Source: an uncultured Collinsella sp. (GTDB taxonomy: Bacteria > Actinomycetota > Coriobacteriia > Coriobacteriales > Coriobacteriaceae). From it: 11,829 nt of DNA. The notes beneath the pieces were generated by a model, which was not told the origin of the DNA, searched no databases, and saw only the letters and a program-made list of their open reading frames with translations. The position numbers and the translations under genes are program-made. Location of the stretch: assembly GCA_905198825.1 (NCBI GenBank), contig CAJKEF010000016.1, positions 1-11,829 on the forward strand, given 5' to 3'. Shown here one piece after another: positions 6,035 to 11,829 of the stretch (position 1 is the first letter of the stretch; every line of letters starts with the position of its first letter).

Positions 6035-6502
6035 TTAGGCCTCGTCGACGACCTTGAGGCCGCGCGTGTGGTCGATCTCGTTGAGGAGGTTAACGCGACG
6101 CTCGTGGCGGCCGCCCTCAAACTCGGCGTCGAGCCACTCGTCGACAATCATCTTGGCGAGCTCGGAGCCCACGACGCGGGCGCCAAAGGCGAGCACGTTG
6201 GTGTTGTTGTGCATGCGGGAGAGCTTGGCGCTGAAGGGCTCGGAGCATACGACGGCGCGAACACCTTCGACCTTGTTGGCGGCCAGGCTGATGCCGACGC
6301 CGGTACCGCAGATCAAGATACCCAGGTCGACGTCACCGTTGGCCACGGCCTTACCCACCTTGTAGCCGGCGATGGGGTAATCGAAGCTCTCGGAGGTGTC
6401 GGTGCCAAAGTTCACGACCTCGCAGCCGCGCTCCTTCAGGTGCTCGGAGATGATGTTCTTGAGCTCGACGGCGGCGTGGTCGTTACCGATACCAATCTTC
6501 AT
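6035..6502 (-). CDS. rpiB: Ribose-5-phosphate isomerase B
   Basis: A 155-residue isomerase of the RpiB/LacAB family interconverting ribose 5-phosphate and ribulose 5-phosphate in the non-oxidative pentose phosphate pathway (EC 5.3.1.6). Seen: the N-terminal GNDHAA with substrate-binding Asp8-His9, the catalytic Cys65 in ILICGTGVG with Thr67 of the phosphate/anion loop, and HNNTNVLAFGAR at 98-109 with the conserved His98 and Arg109. The length is typical (about 145-155). The ATG at 6502 has GAGAGGA seven bases upstream. It stands alone, convergent with ndk and divergent from the desulfidase-like gene. LacA/LacB-type isomerases are related, but the Cys65 and the lack of lactose genes nearby favour RpiB. 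Confidence 0.93.
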   Translation of the reverse strand: MKIGIGNDHAAVELKNIISEHLKERGCEVVNFGTDTSESFDYPIAGYKVGKAVANGDVDLGILICGTGVGISLAANKVEGVRAVVCSEPFSAKLSRMHNNTNVLAFGARVVGSELAKMIVDEWLDAEFEGGRHERRVNLLNEIDHTRGLKVVDEA

Positions 6503-6707
6503 GAGTGGTTCCTCTCTGGTCCGTGCGGCGGAATTGCTAAAGGTTTTACCGCGTTCGACTGCATGATAGCGCGACTTTTGTGTAAACGCTCGGGCGTTTT
6601 TTGGTCAAACGCTTTAGCATGCAACAAGACTAGCTTTTCATGTATTAATGCTGTCAGTTTGCGCTTGAACGCCGTCCGCCGGAACTTGGGTTGCGGTTTT
6701 TGATGCA

Positions 6708-6737
6708 TTGTTATCAAATAAAAGAGCTAACTATTCT
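6708..6737 (+). promoter_or_regulatory. Candidate promoter for the desulfidase-like gene
   Basis: TTGTTA (6708-6713) and TATTCT (6732-6737) are 18 bases apart, each matching the sigma-70 consensus at 4/6 positions, in an A/T-rich stretch 36 bases before the start codon. The rest of the divergent gap (6503-6707) also contains a small hairpin, AAACGC with GCGTTT around a TCGG loop near 6583-6600 and followed by Ts, of unknown use. Confidence 0.35.
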
Positions 6738-6773
6738 TGAGAGTCCAGCCCGTTATACAAGTAGGAGATACCT

Positions 6774-8093
6774 ATGTCTGCCGATTCCCTTCGTGATACC
6801 GCGTTTTGCGATGTTTTAAACCGCGAACTTGTCTGTGCGCTCGGCTGCACCGAGCCCATTGCCGTTGCCTATGCAGCGGCGCTGGCGAGCCAGACGCTCG
6901 GTTGCGAACCCGATCATATGGATGTCGCCTGCTCGGGCAACATCATCAAGAACGTTAAGAGCGTGACCGTGCCCAACTCGGGCGGCATGCACGGTATTGA
7001 AGCGGCGGCCGTGCTGGGTGCCGTGGGCGGTGACGCCAAGAGCGCGCTCGAGGTGCTCGAGAGCGTTAACGACGAAGACCGTGCTCGCGTGTCCGAGCTT
7101 CTCGCCGATGCCGGTTACTGCGATGTGTCGCTTGTCGAGGGTGTGCCCAACCTCTACATCAAGGTGACCGCAACGGCCGGGGGCCATGCCGCGGTCGTCG
7201 AGATTACCGACCACCACACCAATGTTACGTGTCATACGCTCGACGGTATTCCGGTATGCGGCAAGTCGGCGGGGGAGTGTGCCGCCTGCGCCGAGCGCGT
7301 CGTGGCCGAGCGTGCGGCAGATAACGCCGATACCCCTATGAGCATTGAGTCCATCAGCGACTTTATCGAGGACGGTGACATTGAGGACGCCCGCGCTGCC
7401 GTTGAGCGTCAGATTGAGCTGAACGGTGCGATCAGTGCCGAGGGCCTGGCGCACGCTTGGGGCGCCGAGGTGGGCCGTACGCTGCTGGGCGCTCGTGCCG
7501 ATGACGTCGCCTGCCGTGCCCGTGCCCGTGCGGCCGCCGGGTCCGATGCCCGCATGAACGGCTGCGCGCTGCCGGTCGCCATCGTGTGCGGCTCGGGCAA
7601 TCAGGGCATTACCTGTGCCTTGCCCGTTATGGAGTATGCCGAGTATTTGCGCTGCGACCATGATCGCCTGGTGCGCGCCGTGATGCTGTCCGATCTTATC
7701 GCCGTGCATATCAAGAGCTATATTGGTGCGCTCTCGGCGTTTTGCGGTGCTATTTGCGCCGCATGCGGTGCCGGTGCCGCGATTACCTGGCTGTGTGGTG
7801 GCACGCGCGAGCAGATTGGCGCGACGGTTTCGAACACGCTCGGTAACGTGGGCGGCATCGTGTGCGATGGCGCCAAGGCAAGCTGTGCCGCCAAGATTTC
7901 CGCTGCCGTTGATGCGGCGATTCTGGGCCACGATATGGCCATGCAGGGCCGCGGCTTCCGTGCCGGTGAGGGCCTGATCCAGGATACCGTCGAGCAGACA
8001 ATCGCCAGCATGGGCTATGTAGGCCGTGTGGGCATGAAGGACACCGACGTCGAGATCCTAAACATCATGATCGGCAAGACTCGAGTCTGTTAG
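6774..8093 (+). CDS. L-cysteine desulfidase / serine dehydratase-alpha-like enzyme (UPF0597, CyuA/YhaM family)
   Basis: A 439-residue protein of the UPF0597 family, related to the alpha domain of iron-sulfur L-serine dehydratases. Characterised relatives (archaeal CdsB, E. coli CyuA/YhaM) use a [4Fe-4S] cluster to break L-cysteine into pyruvate, ammonia and sulfide. Seen: GCTEPIA at 24-30 with Cys25, the CSGNIIKN segment near 53-60, CGSGNQGITC at 272-281, and CDGAKASC at 364-371. These conserved cysteines are the probable cluster ligands. The protein is cytosolic, cysteine-rich and of normal family length. The ATG has AGGAG six bases upstream. No transporter or regulator gene is adjacent, unlike the E. 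coli cyuPA pair. Its stop overlaps that of the convergent HAD gene. The family is clear, but serine versus cysteine as substrate is inference. Confidence 0.88.
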   Translation: MSADSLRDTAFCDVLNRELVCALGCTEPIAVAYAAALASQTLGCEPDHMDVACSGNIIKNVKSVTVPNSGGMHGIEAAAVLGAVGGDAKSALEVLESVNDEDRARVSELLADAGYCDVSLVEGVPNLYIKVTATAGGHAAVVEITDHHTNVTCHTLDGIPVCGKSAGECAACAERVVAERAADNADTPMSIESISDFIEDGDIEDARAAVERQIELNGAISAEGLAHAWGAEVGRTLLGARADDVACRARARAAAGSDARMNGCALPVAIVCGSGNQGITCALPVMEYAEYLRCDHDRLVRAVMLSDLIAVHIKSYIGALSAFCGAICAACGAGAAITWLCGGTREQIGATVSNTLGNVGGIVCDGAKASCAAKISAAVDAAILGHDMAMQGRGFRAGEGLIQDTVEQTIASMGYVGRVGMKDTDVEILNIMIGKTRVC

Positions 8094-8848
8094 GACAGTT
8101 CGTCGGCTATTTGGTGCTCGTAGAAGGCTTCTACTACGGCGTTAAAGTCGCGGGCGAAGTCTTCCATGGTTCCGCGCCAGGTGGCTCGGCTGGGCTTGCC
8201 TTGGCCCACATAGGCAGTCTGAATGCCGCAGGCGGGGCTGGGGAAGTCGCGCTTGGGATCGTTGCCCACCATAAGGACCTCGTGCGGCTCGAGTCCCATC
8301 ACCTGCAACTGCTCGAGATAGTAGGTGGCATCGGGCTTGCAGCGGGTGGTGTTTCCCATGTGCGTGACGAGCTCAAAGGGGGCGTCGGCCAGGTCACCCC
8401 AACCCATGCGGCACTCGATGGCCCCCTGCGGAAAGCTGGGGTTGGTAAAGAGCGCGCAACGCAGTCCTGCGTCCTGTACGGCCTGGAGCGCGGCGTGCGC
8501 GCCGGGCATGGCGTGGGCGTTGATGACATCGTCGTTCTTGTACGGCAGGACTTCGCGGTCGTAGTAGGTAAACGCCTCGTAGATAAGTGGGTCCGAGAGG
8601 CAAATGCCGCACCGGCGCTCAACCTCTTCTTGGTAGAACTCCAGATTGGTGCGATTATCCGTGCCGCTTCGGCGATTGGCGTTGAGGTCGACCAAGATGG
8701 TGCCGAGGCGTGCCATCGTGCCACCGTGGCTGTGGCGACCGATATCCGCGAGCATCGACGAGACATCCTTAAAATAGCGAAGGATGAACGCGTTGAGGTT
8801 GATGCTAAGAAGCGTTTCGTCCATATCGAAAACGACTGCTTTGAGCAC
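8090..8848 (-). CDS. HAD family hydrolase
   Basis: A 252-residue haloacid dehalogenase-superfamily hydrolase with an alpha-helical cap, a probable cytosolic phosphatase of unknown substrate. Motif I is FDMDETLL with Asp8 and Asp10, motif II is Thr135 in LFTNPS, motif III is Lys171 in CKPD, and motif IV is GNDPKRDF with Asp197 and Asp201. The region between motifs I and II is long (about 120 residues), consistent with a C1-type cap. The start is GTG at 8848, chosen because GAAAGG lies seven bases upstream and the nucleophile motif follows at the expected distance. The TAA stop overlaps the TAG of the convergent upstream gene, so there is no room for a terminator between them and the two 3' ends must share sequence. 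Confidence 0.88.
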   Translation of the reverse strand: MLKAVVFDMDETLLSINLNAFILRYFKDVSSMLADIGRHSHGGTMARLGTILVDLNANRRSGTDNRTNLEFYQEEVERRCGICLSDPLIYEAFTYYDREVLPYKNDDVINAHAMPGAHAALQAVQDAGLRCALFTNPSFPQGAIECRMGWGDLADAPFELVTHMGNTTRCKPDATYYLEQLQVMGLEPHEVLMVGNDPKRDFPSPACGIQTAYVGQGKPSRATWRGTMEDFARDFNAVVEAFYEHQIADELS

Positions 8849-9164
8849 GCGGGCACCTTTCTCGATAAATTGTTCCAGAATCGTTGGCTCCGGATACTTT
8901 ACCTCAAAGGCGTATGGGCAAACTGCTTATCGTCAAGTTGTGGAGACGGTCGTCCATAAGATTACGAAAAAGTCTCCACACGAGTAAAAAAACGCAGTTC
9001 ACGCTTGAAATCGAACCCATTTCCCCGTAACCTATACGAACGTGATTGCATAAGCGTCACATTAGTATCTGTCGGCTCCCGAGTGTTCCTAAACGTTGTG
9101 TGCTTGTCGCACCCTTCTGTAGGTCCTAGCAATCGGGGCCCCGTAGTTCGAAAGGGGTCCACCT
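8849..9164. other. Divergent regulatory gap between HAD gene and rpsA
   Basis: No gene is visible in these 316 bases. A 9-bp inverted repeat, TGTGGAGAC (8939-8947) with GTCTCCACA (8972-8980), encloses 24 bases and has no T-tail suited to a terminator. A weak sigma-70-like pair for rpsA, TTGAAA (9005-9010) and TAACCT (9028-9033), is 17 bases apart. The stretch 9102-9127, just before the rpsA ribosome-binding site, resembles 5170-5195 upstream of ndk (21 of 26 bases). The long leader before rpsA would allow feedback control by S1, but no specific element is recognised. Confidence 0.4.
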
Positions 9165-10331
9165 TTGAGTGAGATTCAGAACTCGTCCATTTTCTCTCTT
9201 GACGATGTCAACGAGGAGGAGATGAACAACCTCATCGACGGTACGATTACCGACTTTGATGAGGGCGATCTCGTTAACGGCACTGTCGTTAAGATCGAGC
9301 ATGACGAGGTGCTCGTTGACATCGGATTCAAGTCCGAGGGCGTTATCCCGGTCCGCGAGCTGTCCATCCGCAAGGACGCTAACCCTGCAGACATCGTGGC
9401 ACTCGGTGATCCCATCGAGGCCCTGGTTCTCCAGAAGGAGGACAAGGACGGTCGTCTGGTCCTGTCCAAGAAGCGTGCCGAGTACGAGCGTGCTTGGAAC
9501 CGCATCGAGGAGAAGTTCAACTCCGGCGAGAACGTCGAGGGCGAGGTCATCGAGGTCGTCAAGGGCGGCCTGATTCTCGACATCGGCCTGCGTGGCTTCC
9601 TGCCCGCATCCCTCGTCGACCTCCGTCGCGTCAAGGACCTCACCTCCTACATGGGCACCCGCATCGAGGCCCGCGTCATCGAGATGGACCGCAACCGCAA
9701 CAACGTCGTCCTCTCCCGTCGCGTCGTGCTCGAGGAGTCCCGTAAGGCCGAGCGCTCCGAGATCCTGTCCAAGCTCAAGTCTGGCATGCGTCTCCAGGGC
9801 ACCGTTTCCTCCATCGTCGACTTCGGCGCCTTCGTCGACCTCGGCGGTATCGACGGCCTCATCCACATCTCCGAGCTCTCCTGGAACCACGTCAACCATC
9901 CTTCCGAGGTTGTCAAGGTCGGCCAGGAGGTCGAGGTCGAGGTTCTCGACGTCGATCTCAACCGCGAGCGCATCTCCCTGGGTCTCAAGCAGACCACCGA
10001 GGATCCGTGGCGCGCACTGGTCAAGAAGTACCCCGTCGGCGCTATCGTCGAGGGCACTGTGACCAAGCTTGTCCCGTTCGGCGCTTTCGTCGACCTGGGC
10101 GAGGGCATCGAGGGCCTGGTGCACATCTCCGAGATGGCCAACAAGCACGTCGATCAGCCTTCTCAGGTCACCCACGTGGGCGACAAGGTTCAGGTCAAGG
10201 TCATGGAGATCGACCTCGACCGTCGTCGTATCTCCCTGTCCATGAAGTCCGCTGCTGAGACTCTGGGCGTCGAGATCGAGGTTACCCCGCTGCCTTCCGA
10301 GAAGAAGGACGAGGAGACCGACGCCGAGTAA
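9165..10331 (+). CDS. rpsA: 30S ribosomal protein S1
   Basis: A 388-residue protein with four S1 RNA-binding domains at about 33-101, 121-186, 206-275 and 291-361. It binds mRNA leaders and helps recruit them to the 30S subunit. The last two domains carry the canonical pattern seen as GTVSSIVDFGAFVDLGGIDG and GTVTKLVPFGAFVDLGEGIE. Domains 1-2 have the S1-specific VLQKEDKDGR and KGGLILDIGLRGFLPASLV segments. The four-domain form is typical of Gram-positive and actinobacterial S1, against six in proteobacteria. The start is TTG at 9165, supported by AAAGGGG seven bases upstream; the next in-frame ATG (9222) would cut the conserved N-terminal lead-in. The C-terminal tail is acidic. It has its own terminator. 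Confidence 0.96.
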   Translation: MSEIQNSSIFSLDDVNEEEMNNLIDGTITDFDEGDLVNGTVVKIEHDEVLVDIGFKSEGVIPVRELSIRKDANPADIVALGDPIEALVLQKEDKDGRLVLSKKRAEYERAWNRIEEKFNSGENVEGEVIEVVKGGLILDIGLRGFLPASLVDLRRVKDLTSYMGTRIEARVIEMDRNRNNVVLSRRVVLEESRKAERSEILSKLKSGMRLQGTVSSIVDFGAFVDLGGIDGLIHISELSWNHVNHPSEVVKVGQEVEVEVLDVDLNRERISLGLKQTTEDPWRALVKKYPVGAIVEGTVTKLVPFGAFVDLGEGIEGLVHISEMANKHVDQPSQVTHVGDKVQVKVMEIDLDRRRISLSMKSAAETLGVEIEVTPLPSEKKDEETDAE

Positions 10332-10355
10332 ATCGGTTTGACGATCACTTGTTTT

Positions 10356-10389
10356 AAGGGATTCGTCCGCAATGGACGGGTCCCTTTTT
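10356..10389 (+). terminator. Terminator after rpsA
   Basis: AAGGGA (10356-10361) and CGTCC (10364-10368) pair with GGACG (10374-10378) and TCCCTT (10381-10386). Two T/G pairs join the halves over a GCAAT loop, and the right arm runs into a T run (CCCTTTTTG). It is a strong rho-independent terminator 25 bases after the rpsA stop. Confidence 0.88.
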
Positions 10390-10657
10390 GCATTTGCTGA
10401 TGAGGTGCGCGATGCTTCCCGTGTGCAATGCTACCCTGGCTGTTCGCAGACTATTGGGTTGTCGGTGCATGAAAAATGCCGACATCCCGCCTCGGGGAGG
10501 AGGCGGGAACGCACCGAGTAGACGGAGGGGTGCGGAGCGCGGTCGCGTCTCGACTGACGACGTTGCCCATCGACGATACTATTGTACTGCATAGCGTGGT
10601 TCTTGGTTTATCGTGTCGAACGCTTGTGTTGTGCCATTGCCTGTGACAACGGTGTGC
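10390..10657 (+). other. GC-rich structured non-coding stretch before rnpB
   Basis: No convincing gene lies in these 268 bases. A nested structure is visible: TCGGTGC (10462-10468) pairs with GCACCGA (10511-10517) and encloses a perfect 9-bp hairpin, TCCCGCCTC (10485-10493) with GAGGCGGGA (10500-10508). An alternative hairpin, GTCG and GCAT with ATGC and CGAC (10461-10483), competes with the outer stem. Further downstream AGACG and CGTCT (about 10520-10551) can pair. A 68-codon frame crosses the region but has weak start signals and low-complexity Arg/Gly content. It may be a small RNA or an orphan leader; it matches no riboswitch consensus I know. Confidence 0.35.
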
Positions 10658-10663
10658 TACACT
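10658..10663 (+). promoter_or_regulatory. Candidate extended -10 promoter of rnpB
   Basis: TACACT (10658-10663) is preceded by TGC, giving an extended -10 of the type common in GC-rich actinobacteria. A weak TTGCCT lies 15 bases upstream. Transcription would start near 10670, just before the first P1 helix bases of RNase P RNA. Confidence 0.5.
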
Positions 10664-10672
10664 CTTGCACTG

Positions 10673-11032
10673 CTGAGTGGGCCAGACGGTCGCGCGATGT
10701 GCTGCTTGCGGCACGCGTGAGGAAAGTCCGGGCTCCAGAGGGCGGGATGCCGGCTAACGGCCGGGCGGAGTGATTCGACGGAAAGCGCCGCAGAAAAGAA
10801 GACTCCCACCTGCGCCGCAAGGCGTAAAGGGAAAAGCTGAAACGGTGGTGTAAGAGACCACCAGCGTCGTGGCAACACGGCGGCTTGGCAAGCCCCATCC
10901 GGAGCAAACGCAAATAGGAGCACCATGGTGTGGCCCGCACCGTGCTCGGGTTGCGCGCTAGAGGCGGACGGCGACGTCCGCAGTAGATAAATGGCCGCCC
11001 CAGACAGAACCCGGCTTACAGGCCCGCCTCGC
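10673..11032 (+). ncRNA. rnpB: RNase P RNA (bacterial type A)
   Basis: This is the catalytic RNA of RNase P, which trims the 5' leader from precursor tRNAs together with the small protein RnpA. The universal core is plain: the 5' P4 side GAGGAAAGTCCGGGCTCC (about 10720-10737), followed by the P5-P7 segment and GATGCCGGCTAACGGCCGG. In the 3' half are CCGGAGCAAACGCAAATAGG, AGTAGATAAATGGCCGCC and the 3' P4 side ACAGAACCCGGCTTACAGG (about 11004-11022). GGGCC near 10679 pairs with GGCCC near 11021 to form P1, setting the ends to within a few bases. The length, about 360, is usual. The L15 loop reads GGC rather than GGT where the tRNA CCA end binds. A strong terminator follows. Confidence 0.97.
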
Positions 11033-11049
11033 ATCTCTTTGGACGAAAG

Positions 11050-11088
11050 CGCCCTGGCTCACGCACGAGCCGGGGCGTTCTTTTTTGC
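11050..11088 (+). terminator. Terminator after rnpB
   Basis: An 11-bp stem (11050-11060 with 11067-11077, one G-T pair) closes an ACGCAC loop and is followed by TTCTTTTTTG. It is a strong rho-independent terminator starting about 18 bases after the RNA's P1 helix. Confidence 0.92.
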
Positions 11089-11140
11089 CGGCGTGGTGCG
11101 CTTTTCTCGACAAGAGCGTTCCGACGAGGGGCTGGCCGTC

Positions 11141-11242
11141 ATGAGTGCGTGCCGGGGTCTTCTGCCCGTCGAGCTGGTCGTTCTTGCGCCCTTGGCGATC
11201 GTCGGGCTCCTTGTCTGGCTTGTCTGGAGGCGTAGGCGTTGA
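11141..11242 (+). CDS. Putative 33-residue single-span membrane peptide
   Basis: A 33-codon ORF starting MSACRGLLPVE, followed by about 18 uninterrupted hydrophobic residues (LVVLAPLAIVGLLVWLVW) and a terminal RRRR. The positive tail predicts a single transmembrane helix with the C-terminus in the cytosol. GAGGGG (11126-11131) stands nine bases before the ATG. Six bases after the stop an inverted repeat (ACCATAC 11248-11254 with GTATGGT 11264-11270) could act as terminator. It lies beyond the rnpB terminator, and I see no clear promoter. No family is recognised. Small membrane peptides of this design can modulate transporters or act as toxins, but nothing here decides that. It could also be a chance ORF. 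Confidence 0.4.
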   Translation: MSACRGLLPVELVVLAPLAIVGLLVWLVWRRRR

Positions 11243-11247
11243 GGGGC

Positions 11248-11270
11248 ACCATACCCATCCGCAGTATGGT
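11248..11270 (+). terminator. Weak hairpin after the small membrane ORF
   Basis: A perfect 7-bp stem (ACCATAC with GTATGGT) over a nine-base loop begins six bases after the stop of the 33-codon ORF. The following bases, cggttctgcg, are poor in T, so this is a possible transcript end only. Confidence 0.3.
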
Positions 11271-11301
11271 CGGTTCTGCGAGCCCTCAGAAAACAGCCGC
11301 A

Positions 11302-11333
11302 AAATGGGGTCCGGACGCTACCGTCCGGACCCC
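11302..11333 (-). terminator. Terminator after the pepC-like gene (minus strand)
   Basis: A perfect 12-bp GC-rich stem (11306-11317 with 11322-11333) over a CTAC loop. Read on the minus strand it is followed by ATTTTGCGG, and on the plus strand it has no T-tail, so it serves the leftward gene about 48 bases away. Confidence 0.75.
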
Positions 11334-11344
11334 GGTGATGCCGA

Positions 11345-11377
11345 GAGTTGACAAAGGGACTGTCCCTTTGTCAACTC
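11345..11377. repeat. Perfect 15-bp palindrome at the pepC 3' end
   Basis: GAGTTGACAAAGGGA (11345-11359) and TCCCTTTGTCAACTC (11363-11377) are exact inverted copies separated by only CTG. It sits four bases beyond the peptidase stop and before that gene's T-tailed terminator. Neither side has a T run, so it looks more like a dispersed palindromic repeat or an RNA-stabilising hairpin than a terminator. No second copy is present in the window. Confidence 0.6.
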
Positions 11378-11380
11378 CCG

Positions 11381-11829
11381 CTAGCGCGTGCGGGCGAGGG
11401 AACCCATGGGGTCCCAGGGGTCGAGCACGCGGGCCTCCTCGGTCTCAAAGACGTGGCGCTCCTCGTCGGTGAGGTACTTCTTGTCAACCACGACCTGGTA
11501 GACGTACTCGTCGAACCACGCGTCGCTGATGGTGTCAAATCCGTTGCGGCCGTGGTCCTTGCCCCAGCTGTTCTCTACCTTCCAGAGCTTGGGCGCGCCG
11601 TCCGCGTCCAGGCGCACGCCCTCCAGGACCATGGCGTGCGTCATGAGGGACTCGCCGAACTCCAGGCGCTCGGCACGGTCCATACAGCCCTCCACCGGGA
11701 AGCCAAAGAGCGCGTCCACGTCAAGCGCTGCGGTGTCCATGATGCCCTCGTCCTGCAGGTAGGATTGGGCCACGTCGCAGCCAAACCACACGGGCAGGTC
11801 GTCTGCCAGCTGCTTCATGGCGCAGCGCT
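11381..11829 (-). CDS. pepC: Aminopeptidase C / bleomycin hydrolase family (C1B), C-terminal part
   Basis: The visible 148 codons are the C-terminal third of a papain-like C1B cysteine aminopeptidase; the 5' part lies right of the window. These cytosolic hexameric enzymes remove N-terminal residues from peptides. Two of the three catalytic residues are seen: the His in SLMTHAMVLEGV and the Asn in WKVENSWGKDHG. The catalytic Cys is outside. Family marks also include PVWFGCDV upstream and the ending DPWDPMGSLA; in relatives the C-terminal arm enters the active site and restricts it to aminopeptidase action. The frame is open from the right edge to the TAG at 11381-11383, so the Met at 11818 is internal, not the start. 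A minus-strand terminator and a perfect palindrome follow. Confidence 0.92.
   Translation of the reverse strand, partial: RCAMKQLADDLPVWFGCDVAQSYLQDEGIMDTAALDVDALFGFPVEGCMDRAERLEFGESLMTHAMVLEGVRLDADGAPKLWKVENSWGKDHGRNGFDTISDAWFDEYVYQVVVDKKYLTDEERHVFETEEARVLDPWDPMGSLARTR

Noticed and set aside
10520..10555. Possible T-box-like sequence (AGGGGTGCGGAGCGCGG)
   Set aside because: It lacks the conserved TGGNACCGCG core, no terminator/antiterminator pair was found, and no tRNA-ligase or amino-acid gene follows.
10388..10594. 68-codon plus-strand ORF between rpsA and rnpB
   Set aside because: It begins in the rpsA terminator tail, has only weak ribosome-binding signals, and crosses a strong nested hairpin region with Arg/Gly-rich filler.
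11141..11242. Extending the small membrane ORF upstream to an ATG at 10991
   Set aside because: That start lies inside RNase P RNA and the frame would cross the rnpB terminator. The internal ATG at 11141 has its own ribosome-binding site.

Overview
The window looks like a chromosomal segment of a GC-rich actinobacterium, most likely a gut Coriobacteriia (Collinsella-like). This is inferred from codon usage, the actinobacterial-type four-domain ribosomal protein S1 and the gene content; no 16S or other taxonomic marker is present. Nearly everything is housekeeping or core metabolism. I see no phage, insertion sequence, CRISPR array or tRNA.

Layout. The left edge is the 3' end of polA (+), convergent with a Cof-type HAD phosphatase (-, 506-1333). 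The gap between them holds two terminators and a long, nearly perfect inverted repeat. A 550-base divergent gap follows, then argG (+, 1888-3114) and argH (+, 3637-5067), the last two steps of arginine synthesis. A possible 56-codon gene with a strong ribosome-binding site lies between them. Next come ndk (+, 5453-5857), rpiB (-, 6035-6502), an iron-sulfur L-cysteine desulfidase / serine dehydratase-alpha-like enzyme (+, 6774-8093) and a second HAD hydrolase (-, 8090-8848) whose stop codon overlaps that of the desulfidase. rpsA (+, 9165-10331, TTG start) follows, then the RNase P RNA gene rnpB (+, about 10673-11032). A possible 33-residue membrane peptide (+, 11141-11242) comes next, and the 3' part of a bleomycin-hydrolase/PepC-type aminopeptidase (-) runs off the right edge.

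Most interesting region: the argG leader. About 206 bases upstream of argG a short ORF (1608-1682) sits behind a very good Shine-Dalgarno sequence. It encodes 24 residues ending in RRQRAISRRR, so six of the last ten sense codons are arginine. The surrounding RNA can form a chain of mutually exclusive helices: 1574-1581/1660-1667, then 1575-1583/1703-1711, then a three-way junction at 1707-1759, then a terminator-like hairpin at 1745-1788 followed by five Ts. This is the architecture expected of transcription attenuation by arginine, and I know of no described bacterial case of this type for argG in Coriobacteriia. It is a prediction from reading the sequence, not a demonstrated mechanism.

Most genes have their own terminators and apparent promoters, so the region reads as short transcription units rather than long operons. 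argG-(56-aa ORF)-argH may be one unit interrupted by an internal terminator.
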